Below are positions 1 through 5,582 of a DNA stretch of 5,582 nucleotides, piece by piece. This DNA is from Chthoniobacterales bacterium (GTDB lineage Bacteria > Verrucomicrobiota > Verrucomicrobiia > Chthoniobacterales > JACTMZ01): contig JAFMJK010000150.1 of the NCBI GenBank assembly GCA_017853515.1, forward strand, positions 1-5,582, given 5' to 3'. Made by a program: the position numbers and the translations under genes. The stretch's first letter is position 1. Each line of letters opens with the position of its first letter. The notes under the pieces were generated by a model. That model was not told the DNA's origin. It saw only the letters and a list, made by a program, of their open reading frames with translations, and searched no databases.

Positions 1-1610
1 ACGCCGAGGGCGCTGGCGATGAAGCGGCCTTCGCCCAGGAGCTGATACAATTCGTAGATGGCCTTGGTGATGGGGAAGTCCTGCTGGCGCTGGGCAAGGA
101 GCAGGGAGTCGGACACCTCGAGCATGGCGAAGGAGAAAGCAAGCAATCCGCCGGCCACCAGATTGGCCGCGATGAGCGGCAGGGTCACTTTGCGCAACGC
201 GCGCAGCGGTGACGCGCCGAGGTTTTGCGCGGCTTCCTCCAGTGTGACACTGGTTTGTTGGAATCCCGCCGCGGCGGACCGCACCACATACGGCAAGCGC
301 CGCACGGCGTAGGCGATGACCAGCAGGATGAGCGGGTCGCGCACCGGATTGAGAAAATCGAAAAGTTTGCCTTCCTGCGTCATGGCCAAATATCCGAACG
401 CCAGCACGAGACCGGGAACGGCCAAGGGCAGCATGGCCAGCGCATCGAGGAATTGGCGCCCGACCAGATTGGTCCGCACCACGACGTAGGCGATGGCCAC
501 GCCGAGAATGAGATCGAGGAGAACGGCAAGGCCGGCGTATTTGAGACTGTTCTGGATGGAAGGCAGCGCCATGTTGTGGCCCAGCGCCTGCTCGAAATGC
601 TGCAGGGTGAGCGACTCGGGCAAAACCGTGCCATACCAGTTGTTGGAGAGCGCCACGAGGATGACGCCGAGATGCGGGAGAACCGCGACGAAGAAAACGA
701 GGGCGAAGAGCGCGGTGCAGGCCAATCCGGCCAAAGTGCCCGCGCGGCGCGGTCCGCCTTGGCTGGTCGCCTTGGCCATCATGGCATGCGCGCTGCCGCC
801 GAAAGTCAGCTTGCTCGCCGCGTAAAGCAGAACGGATGAAGCGAGCATGACGGCGACCAGCGCGTAGGGGAACGGATTGCCGCCGATATCCTTGATGCCG
901 TTGAAGACCTGCACCGAGGCGATGCGGGTGAAGTCGAACATGAGGGGCACGCCGAGTTCGGTGAAGGACCAGATGAAGACGATCGTCCCGCCGGCGAAGA
1001 GTCCGGGCATGATGAGCGGCAGGGTGATGCGGACGAATTTGCGGAATCCGGTGCAGCCGAGATTTTCCGCCGCCTCTTCCATCGCCGGATCGATATTGGC
1101 CAGCGCGGCCACCGCGTTGAGGTAGATAATGGGGTAGAGATTGAGGGAAATCATCAGCGCCACGCCCCAGAGCTGACCGCCGCCGAGCCAGTCGACCGGA
1201 TAGGCCGGATCCTGCAGGCCGAGATGCCAAAGCAGCGCGTTGAGCGCGCCCTGTTGCCCGAGGATTTGTTTGATCCCGATCGCGCCGACGAAAGGCGGAA
1301 GGATCATCGGCACGAGAATGAGCGCGCTGAACAGGGTTTTGCCTGGAAAAAGAAAACGGTCGGCGATCCAAGCCAAGGGCAACGCGATGAGCATGGCCAG
1401 CGTGGTGACGCTGACCGCGAGAATGAACGAGTTGCGCAGTCCTTCGAGGTAGATGGGATTGCGGAAGACTTCCGCGATGTAGGCGAAAGTGAATCGCCCG
1501 TCCTGATCGAAGAACGCGCCGCGCAATGTTTCGGTCACCGGCAACAGGAAAAAGCACGCGAAGAAGAGCAGCGTGCCGGCGTAGACGGCAATGGAGAATT
1601 TTTTGGACAT
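1..1610 (-). CDS. Fused two-domain ABC importer permease (FbpB/AepW-like), 3' end cut by window edge
   Basis: Inner-membrane channel of the importer whose ATPase and binding protein lie just upstream. Reading from the ATG at 1610-1608 gives 536 codons with no stop before the left edge. The protein starts MSKKFSIAVYAGTLLFFACF and is strongly hydrophobic. It carries two copies of the EAA loop that docks onto the ATPase: EEAAENLG with I-LPLIMPG downstream at about residues 178-203, and EEAAQNLG with V-LPLIAAN at about 458-483. Two permease halves are therefore fused in one chain, as in FbpB, ThiP and AepW, usually about 500-570 residues, so only the last membrane segment is probably missing. The halves are joined by a polar stretch near residues 271-290. 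No Shine-Dalgarno sequence precedes the ATG. A second in-frame ATG at 1646-1644 would add 12 mostly basic residues; I prefer 1610 because the extra codons lie in a palindrome. Substrate cannot be read from the permease. Confidence 0.93.
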   Translation of the reverse strand, partial: MSKKFSIAVYAGTLLFFACFFLLPVTETLRGAFFDQDGRFTFAYIAEVFRNPIYLEGLRNSFILAVSVTTLAMLIALPLAWIADRFLFPGKTLFSALILVPMILPPFVGAIGIKQILGQQGALNALLWHLGLQDPAYPVDWLGGGQLWGVALMISLNLYPIIYLNAVAALANIDPAMEEAAENLGCTGFRKFVRITLPLIMPGLFAGGTIVFIWSFTELGVPLMFDFTRIASVQVFNGIKDIGGNPFPYALVAVMLASSVLLYAASKLTFGGSAHAMMAKATSQGGPRRAGTLAGLACTALFALVFFVAVLPHLGVILVALSNNWYGTVLPESLTLQHFEQALGHNMALPSIQNSLKYAGLAVLLDLILGVAIAYVVVRTNLVGRQFLDALAMLPLAVPGLVLAFGYLAMTQEGKLFDFLNPVRDPLILLVIAYAVRRLPYVVRSAAAGFQQTSVTLEEAAQNLGASPLRALRKVTLPLIAANLVAGGLLAFSFAMLEVSDSLLLAQRQQDFPITKAIYELYQLLGEGRFIASALG

Positions 1611-1620
1611 TACGGTCGAT

Positions 1621-1640
1621 CGGCGGCGGGGACGCCGCCG
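1621..1640. repeat. GC-rich perfect hairpin just upstream of the permease start
   Basis: CGGCGGCG (1621-1628) and CGCCGCCG (1633-1640) are perfect 8-bp inverted arms around GGGA. The structure lies 11 bases upstream of the permease ATG at 1610, where a ribosome binding site would normally be. In the mRNA it would form a very stable stem. It has no U-run after it, so it is not a typical terminator. It may be part of the same repeat family as the neighbouring element at 1649-1714. Confidence 0.7.
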
Positions 1641-1648
1641 CCACATAC

Positions 1649-1714
1649 GGTAGGGACACGCGGCCCGCGTGTCCGTTGGTTCACTTGCGGACGAGCGGGC
1701 CGCTCGTCCCTACC
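1649..1714. repeat. 66-bp compound palindromic (REP/BIME-like) element between binding-protein and permease genes
   Basis: The outer ends are perfect 9-bp inverted repeats, GGTAGGGAC (1649-1657) and GTCCCTACC (1706-1714). Inside are two separate perfect palindromes: GGACACGCG/CGCGTGTCC (1654-1662, 1666-1674, spacer GCC) and GGACGAGCG/CGCTCGTCC (1689-1697, 1701-1709, spacer GGC). The two halves look like diverged head-to-head copies of one unit (GTAGGGAC, palindrome, short linker). This architecture is that of dispersed REP/BIME elements. It fills most of the 121-bp gap in an otherwise tight operon, which suggests insertion. Neither hairpin is followed by a U-run on the minus-strand transcript. 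Copy number elsewhere in the genome cannot be seen here. Confidence 0.75.
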
Positions 1715-1731
1715 TGAGAAGATGATTGCGC

Positions 1732-3342
1732 TCATAGCCCCTGCCGCGCCAGCTCGGCGGCCTCCTTGTATTGGCGGCGGAAGCCGTCGGCCAGTTCCTT
1801 GGCCAAGCGCACCTCCTGCAGTCGATCCGGCGAACGGAGCACGGTGCGGATGCGGTCCATGCACTCGTCGTAGGCCAGCGCGGACAAATCGCCGAAGCGC
1901 GCCGCGGCCTGCGGCGGAAAGTTTGCTTTCGCCAGCGCGCGCCAGGCATCCATCTGTTCCTCGTGCGTGTCGATCGACATGACGCGGATGGCAAAGCTGA
2001 TCACGCGGAAGAGCGGACCGGTCCAGGCTTCGTGGTAGGTGAAGTGCTGGGCCTCGACATACGGATCGATGCCCGGATCCGAGCGGTAAGGTTCGTTGGC
2101 CGCGGTGTAAAAATCTTTGCGCACCGGCAGACGGCGCAGGGCGAACTTTTCCGGTCCGCCCGGCGCGCCGACTTTGAAATTCCAGAGTTTCTGCCCCTCC
2201 GGCGAGAGGATGAATTCGATGAAAGCGCGCGCGGTCTGCGGATGCGGCGCGCCGCGCAGCATGGCGATGGGATCGACGCCGACCGAGGATCCTCCGAGCG
2301 GGGTGAAATATTGCAGCCGCGAGGAACCGCCGGGCAAACGCACGGCTTCGCTTTGGAAGCGTCCGTAAAAATCGATGCACATCCCGATGGCCGCATCGCC
2401 CTGCGAAACATCGAGCGGGACTTTCGGGGCGGCGTCGGTGAAGAAGCGCGCGTTGGCCGAAATTTTCTGGATGAGACCGAGTGCTTCGAGCCAACCCGCG
2501 CGCACCGCGGCGTCCTCATCCTCCGGGGCGGCATCGAGGCGCTGCTGCATTTTCTGCTGGATGATCTGCTCGAAGGCTTTGGCCGCGGATCCGCTCTTGG
2601 TCGGGTCGGCCAAGGCGACCTGCCGGACAAATGCGGGATTGGCCAACGCATCCCATGCGGCGGGCACGTCCGTCACCCCGAGACGCTCGAGCGAGTCGGT
2701 GTTGTAGCAAATGCCGAAACTGGAGACGACCGTGCCGATCCACAGCCCCTGCGGATCCCGGAAGGGTTCGCCGGAAACATTCTGCGGAATGACCGCGTCG
2801 CTAAACCACCCGGGACGCGCGGCGATCACACCGCTGTCGGCGAGACGTCCGGCCTGGGCCTGCTGGATGAAGTCATAGGCGCCGCCACCGAAAAACAAAT
2901 CGATGCCGATCCCGACATCCGAGGCGAGGAAGGTGCGCCGCGCAGTCTGCGCCGGAGTGTCTTGCCCGGGATCCTCGGGCAGTTCGAGCGAGCGGTTGTC
3001 GAAAGCCTTGGCGACCTCGGCGCTCCACGGTTTTTCGAGTCTGTTGACCCAATGGTTTTGGAACGAAGCATTGAATTCCGAGGCCAAGTAGCGCGCGATT
3101 TCCGAGGTTCCGCCGGGTACGCGCCAATCGAGGGCGACGTCGCGTCCGGTCGTTGCGCGGTAATGACGCCGGAAAGCGACGGTGAACTCGTGACGGATGG
3201 CCTCGTTGTGCGGGGTGACGATGACGAGGCGATCGGCCCCGGCGCCGGCGGAGAGTTGCTCTTCGGCTGCGGGGCGCAAGGCGAAGGGAATCCCGATGAC
3301 CACGGCCAAGGCGACGAGGACCAGCGAGATGCGGACGAGCAT
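1732..3342 (-). CDS. Large ABC importer substrate-binding protein, 'Fe(III)-type' (COG1840-like)
   Basis: Periplasmic or membrane-anchored receptor (536 aa) that would deliver substrate to the permease. Residues 5-22 are a hydrophobic signal or anchor segment; no lipobox cysteine and no convincing cleavage site are visible. The mature part opens with LVIVTPHNEAIR (39-50), the usual first strand of this family. It continues with DLFFGGGAYDF (148-158), WFSDAVIPQNVSGEP (179-193), a GT-VSSFGICYN block (203-214) and the conserved ALADPTKSGSAAKAFE (243-258). FIEFILSPEGQKLWN marks the usual C-lobe end. About 140 further residues follow, helix-rich by eye, so it is far longer than the usual 330-350 aa. 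There is no adjacent Tyr-Tyr pair as in ferric-binding FbpA, so an iron substrate is unproven; phosphonates and other small anions are alternatives. The ATG lies 3 bases after the ATPase stop with no Shine-Dalgarno sequence, suggesting coupled translation. Confidence 0.9.
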   Translation of the reverse strand: MLVRISLVLVALAVVIGIPFALRPAAEEQLSAGAGADRLVIVTPHNEAIRHEFTVAFRRHYRATTGRDVALDWRVPGGTSEIARYLASEFNASFQNHWVNRLEKPWSAEVAKAFDNRSLELPEDPGQDTPAQTARRTFLASDVGIGIDLFFGGGAYDFIQQAQAGRLADSGVIAARPGWFSDAVIPQNVSGEPFRDPQGLWIGTVVSSFGICYNTDSLERLGVTDVPAAWDALANPAFVRQVALADPTKSGSAAKAFEQIIQQKMQQRLDAAPEDEDAAVRAGWLEALGLIQKISANARFFTDAAPKVPLDVSQGDAAIGMCIDFYGRFQSEAVRLPGGSSRLQYFTPLGGSSVGVDPIAMLRGAPHPQTARAFIEFILSPEGQKLWNFKVGAPGGPEKFALRRLPVRKDFYTAANEPYRSDPGIDPYVEAQHFTYHEAWTGPLFRVISFAIRVMSIDTHEEQMDAWRALAKANFPPQAAARFGDLSALAYDECMDRIRTVLRSPDRLQEVRLAKELADGFRRQYKEAAELARQGL

Positions 3343-3345
3343 GGC

Positions 3346-4428
3346 TCAGGCGGGAACAACCACCACGTCGTCGGGCGAGACGCTGGCGCGGACACGTTCG
3401 CCCACGTAGCCCTCGCCGGGGCGCGGGTTGAGTTCGAAAAGTTTGAGCACGGCCTCGCCGGCGCGCACCTGGTATTGGGCGACTTCCCCGAGGTAGGTCT
3501 TCTCCTCGACGCGACCGGTCAGGGAATTTTCCGGAGCGGGGCTTTCTTGCGTGTGGTGCGCGATGCGCCAGGCTTCCGGACGCATGGAGAGCAGCACCTT
3601 GGTGCCGCCCGCCGGATGCCACTCGCGGTTGCCGGGCACGCCGCGGAATGTCCCGTGTTCGGTTTCGATGCGGAACCGGCCGTTTTCCTCGCCGCTTACC
3701 GTGCCGGCAAGGAAGTTGGTCTCGCCGATGAAGTCGGCCACCACGCGGGTGTGCGGGCGATGGTAAACCTCCTCCGGCGTGCCGACCTGGGCGACGCGTC
3801 CGCTTTCGAGGATGGCCATGCGGTCGGAAATGGAGAGCGCTTCCTTCTGGTCGTGCGTGACATAAATGGCGGTGAGTCCGAATTCCTTGCAGATGCGGCG
3901 GATTTCGGAGCGCATTTCGAGGCGCAGCTTGGCGTCGAGGTTGGAGAGCGGTTCGTCGAGGAGGAGACAACGCGGACGGATGACCAGCGCGCGGGCCAGG
4001 GCGATGCGTTGTTGTTGTCCGCCGGAAAGCTGCGCGATCTTGCGGTCGGCGTAGGCCTCCATGCGCACGTCGGCCAGCGCGCGGGCCACGCGTTTCTTGA
4101 TCTCGGCGCGCGGCACGCGGCGTTCCTCGAGTCCGAAGGCGACATTCCTCGCCACGGTGAGGTGCGGCCAGAGCGCGTAGCTTTGGAACATCATGCCCGT
4201 GTTGCGCTTGTGCGGCGGGACTTTGGTGACATCGTCCTCGTCGAAGAGGATGCGCCCTTCCTCCGGCGTGTAAAATCCGGCGATGTGGCGGAGGAGGGTG
4301 GTCTTGCCGCAACCGCTCGGGCCGAGGAGAAAAAACAGTTCGCCCTTTTGGATGCGCAGGTTGACCCGGTCCAAGGCCGTCACCTCTCCGAACTTTTTGG
4401 TCAGATTATCGACAGTGATGCTGGGCAT
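3346..4428 (-). CDS. ABC importer ATP-binding protein (FbpC/PotA/PhnT-type, with TOBE domain)
   Basis: Cytoplasmic ATPase (360 aa) that powers the importer formed with the two downstream genes. All nucleotide-binding motifs are intact: Walker A GPSGCGKT (36-43), Q-loop Gln82 in MMFQSYALWPH, signature LSGGQQQR (134-141), Walker B CLLLDEP (154-160) with catalytic Glu159, D-loop SNLDAKLR (162-169) and switch His192 in YVTHDQKEA. After about residue 240 comes a TOBE-like C-terminal region (LSMRPEAWRI, then a strand-rich tail to the end), typical of the CUT1/FbpC/PotA class. The frame stays open far upstream into pstS, but MPSITVDNLTKKFGE is where homologues begin, and a good ribosome binding site precedes that ATG. 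First gene of the operon; its stop codon is 3 bases from the binding-protein ATG. The family includes iron, phosphonate, polyamine and sugar importers, so the sequence alone does not fix the substrate. Confidence 0.95.
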   Translation of the reverse strand: MPSITVDNLTKKFGEVTALDRVNLRIQKGELFFLLGPSGCGKTTLLRHIAGFYTPEEGRILFDEDDVTKVPPHKRNTGMMFQSYALWPHLTVARNVAFGLEERRVPRAEIKKRVARALADVRMEAYADRKIAQLSGGQQQRIALARALVIRPRCLLLDEPLSNLDAKLRLEMRSEIRRICKEFGLTAIYVTHDQKEALSISDRMAILESGRVAQVGTPEEVYHRPHTRVVADFIGETNFLAGTVSGEENGRFRIETEHGTFRGVPGNREWHPAGGTKVLLSMRPEAWRIAHHTQESPAPENSLTGRVEEKTYLGEVAQYQVRAGEAVLKLFELNPRPGEGYVGERVRASVSPDDVVVVPA

Positions 4429-4431
4429 GCG

Positions 4432-4438
4432 CTCCCTC
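4432..4438 (-). promoter_or_regulatory. Ribosome binding site of the ATPase gene
   Basis: On the minus strand the sequence reads GAGGGAG followed by CGC and the ATG at 4428. The GAGG part lies 6 bases from the start codon. This is the only clear Shine-Dalgarno sequence of the window, and it decides the ATPase start against the much longer open frame. Confidence 0.7.
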
Positions 4439-4481
4439 AAGGTGACACCCCCGGCCCCCGAGCACAGGCCCAAATCATGTT

Positions 4482-4499
4482 TTGTTACGATTTTGTTGC
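4482..4499 (+). promoter_or_regulatory. Candidate Pho box (PhoB-type direct repeat)
   Basis: TTGTTAC (4482-4488), GATT, TTGTTGC (4493-4499) is a direct repeat of two 7-mers with a 4-base A+T-rich spacer, so an 11-bp period. This is the spacing of the E. coli Pho box (CTGTCAT-like 7-mers, 4-base spacer); each half keeps the TGT core but departs at other places. It reads toward pstS, whose ATG is 133 bases downstream, and begins 54 bases upstream of the ATPase start on the other side. PhoB control of pstS is established in many bacteria; whether this site is used is inference. Confidence 0.4.
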
Positions 4500-4566
4500 A
4501 ATCGGCGGCTTCCGTTAAGGGCGGGATGCGTGAGGAAGGGGTTGGCTTCGTGTGACGAAAACGTTG

Positions 4567-4585
4567 CGCAAGAGGTCTTGTTGCG
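4567..4585 (+). other. Inverted repeats in the probable pstS leader
   Basis: CGCAA (4567-4571) pairs with TTGCG (4581-4585), and the nested CAAGA (4569-4573) pairs with TCTTG (4576-4580) around GG, so two alternative short stems compete. Nearby, TTCGT (4547-4551) and ACGAA (4555-4559) form another 5-bp inverted repeat around GTG. These could be a regulator operator or a leader hairpin, but such short repeats also arise by chance. Confidence 0.25.
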
Positions 4586-4632
4586 AAGCGGCGGTGTGAT
4601 TTGCTTCGTCCCGATTCGTCAACCACCAACCA

Positions 4633-5582
4633 ATGAAAACAACCCGATTCCTCATCGTCGCCGCGGCATTGTCCGCTGTTCCTGTGCAAGCCCAACAACT
4701 CTCCGGCGCAGGCGCCACTTTCCCGGCGCCGCTCTACCAACGCTGGAGCGTTGAATACAACAAGCAGCATCCCGATGTGCAGATGAACTACCAGTCCGTC
4801 GGCAGCGGAGCCGGAGTAAAAAACTTCATCCAAGGCGTGGTCGACTTCGGCGCAAGCGATGCGGCTATGACAGACGAGGAGATGGCGAAGTCGCCCCGCG
4901 GCGCCGTGCTCGTCCCGGCCACCGCAGGCAGCGTGGTGCTGGCCTACAATCTGCCGGGTGTGGAAAATCTGAAGCTCAGCCGCGAAGCGCTCGCCGGAAT
5001 TTTCCTCGGCACCGTGAAGAACTGGAGCGATCCGGCCATCGCCAAGAGCAACGGGGGAGTCAATCTCCCGGACCAGCCGATCAATGTCGCTTATCGCGCG
5101 GACGGCAGCGGGACGACCTTCATCTTCACCCAGCACATGTCGGCGATCAGTCCGGAATTCGACGATCAGGTGGGTGCGGACAAATCCGTGACCTTCCCCG
5201 TCGGTGTCGGCGGCAAAGGCAACGAAGGCGTCACCGCGCTGGTCAAGCAGGCGCCCGGGACCATCGGTTACGTGGAATACGGCTACGCCAAAAACAACGG
5301 CCTGAGCGCGGCGGCCATCGAGAACAAATCCGGCAACTTCATCGCCCCTTCGCCGGAAAGCGGCGCCTCCACCCTCGCTTCGGTCGAGATGCCGGCCAAT
5401 CTCCGCGTCTGGCCGGTCGATCCCGCCGGGGCGCAGGACTACCCAATCGTCTCGTTCAGCTGGCTTCTGCTCTACACTAATTATGACGACGCCGGGAAAC
5501 TGGCCGCGCTCAAGGACTTCGTGAACTACGGCCTGACCGAGGGTCAGGGATTTGCCGACGAACTCGGCTACATCCCGCTGCC
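4633..5582 (+). CDS. pstS: Phosphate ABC transporter substrate-binding protein PstS, 3' end cut by window edge
   Basis: Periplasmic receptor of the high-affinity phosphate importer PstSCAB. It has a short signal peptide (MKTTRFLIVAALSAVPVQA, probable cleavage after Ala19), then the family hallmark LSGAGATFPAPLY (22-34). The phosphate-binding residues known from E. coli PstS are all recognisable: Thr28-Phe29 in GATFPAP, Ser57 in VGSGAGVK, Asp75 in DFGASDAAM, and Arg154, Ser158, Gly159, Thr160 in YRADGSGTTF. GGKGNEGV and TIGYVEYGYA also match the family closely. There are 316 codons in the window; the last residues (ADELGYIPL) align near the end of the family's final helix region, so only a short tail is missing. 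The upstream frame offers no better start. No Shine-Dalgarno sequence is visible. Expected pstC, pstA and pstB would lie beyond the right edge, which I cannot confirm. Confidence 0.96.
   Translation, partial: MKTTRFLIVAAALSAVPVQAQQLSGAGATFPAPLYQRWSVEYNKQHPDVQMNYQSVGSGAGVKNFIQGVVDFGASDAAMTDEEMAKSPRGAVLVPATAGSVVLAYNLPGVENLKLSREALAGIFLGTVKNWSDPAIAKSNGGVNLPDQPINVAYRADGSGTTFIFTQHMSAISPEFDDQVGADKSVTFPVGVGGKGNEGVTALVKQAPGTIGYVEYGYAKNNGLSAAAIENKSGNFIAPSPESGASTLASVEMPANLRVWPVDPAGAQDYPIVSFSWLLLYTNYDDAGKLAALKDFVNYGLTEGQGFADELGYIPL

Larger units (their letters stand above)
4429..4632. promoter_or_regulatory. Divergent intergenic region between the ABC operon and pstS
   Basis: These 204 bases hold no convincing gene and must contain the promoters of both divergent units. 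The stretch around 4471-4500 is clearly richer in A+T than the rest of the window. For the minus-strand operon a weak candidate promoter is TTGCAA (4501-4496) and CATGAT (4479-4474) with a 16-base spacer, each hexamer matching the sigma-70 consensus at four of six places. No convincing promoter was found for pstS. pstS has no Shine-Dalgarno sequence: its ATG is preceded by a purine-poor CAACCACCAACCA. Confidence 0.6.

Noticed and set aside
225..839. Plus-strand open frame of 204 codons over the permease
   Set aside because: Antisense shadow of the permease, which has two EAA loops and consistent membrane segments; the plus-strand translation is low-complexity and charged, with no recognisable domain.
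1654..1709. Rho-independent terminator between the binding-protein and permease genes
   Set aside because: The hairpins are strong, but no U-run follows either of them on the minus-strand transcript, and the permease completes the same transporter.
1649..1714. Insertion sequence or CRISPR repeat
   Set aside because: No transposase is present, there is no repeat-spacer periodicity, and no flanking target duplication could be recognised.
1610..2494. Minus-strand frame of 294 codons in another phase across the binding protein and the repeat
   Set aside because: Out of frame with the conserved receptor motifs; its end merely translates the palindromic repeat.
1771..4518. Open frame of 915 codons on the plus strand, antisense to the binding-protein and ATPase genes
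   Set aside because: It mirrors two clearly recognisable genes. Its protein shows no family motif and is rich in Asp, Glu, Gly, Arg and His, as expected from the complement of high-GC coding DNA with strong codon bias.
4429..5136. Upstream extension of the ATPase frame (about 236 extra codons)
   Set aside because: It overlaps pstS antisense, resembles nothing, and the family N-terminus with a ribosome binding site sits at 4428.

Overview
The window suggests a high-GC Gram-negative bacterium. Two exported binding proteins (one with a clear cleavable signal, one with a hydrophobic N-terminus) point to a periplasm. The substrate-binding protein sequence and the GGTAGGGAC/GTCCCTACC palindromic repeat remind me of Verrucomicrobiota. 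That placement is recalled family resemblance, not a database match, and I hold it at about 50%.

Layout, left to right: (1) positions 1-1610, minus strand: an ABC importer permease made of two fused membrane halves, running off the left edge before its stop codon. (2) 1611-1731: a non-coding gap full of palindromes, with a GC-rich 20-bp hairpin and a 66-bp compound inverted repeat resembling a REP/BIME element. (3) 1732-3342, minus: a large (536 aa) substrate-binding protein of the 'ferric iron type' COG1840-like family. (4) 3346-4428, minus: the importer's ATPase, with all nucleotide-binding motifs and a C-terminal TOBE region. (5) 4429-4632: a 204-bp divergent intergenic region with a candidate Pho box. 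(6) 4633 to the right edge, plus: pstS, the phosphate-binding protein of the high-affinity phosphate importer, truncated after 316 codons.

The three minus-strand genes form one probable operon, transcribed ATPase, binding protein, permease. Together they supply every part of a binding-protein-dependent importer: periplasmic receptor, a one-chain membrane channel and the motor. Automatic annotation would probably call it an iron(III) importer, but the binding protein lacks an adjacent Tyr-Tyr pair of the sort used by classical FbpA. The operon also shares its upstream region, with a possible Pho box, with pstS. A phosphorus-containing substrate (for example a phosphonate, as in the related AepXVW and PhnSTU systems) is therefore a real alternative. 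I see no RNA gene, CRISPR array or insertion sequence, and no clearly undescribed system. The most interesting points are the palindromic element inside the operon and the possible phosphate link of the 'iron-type' transporter.
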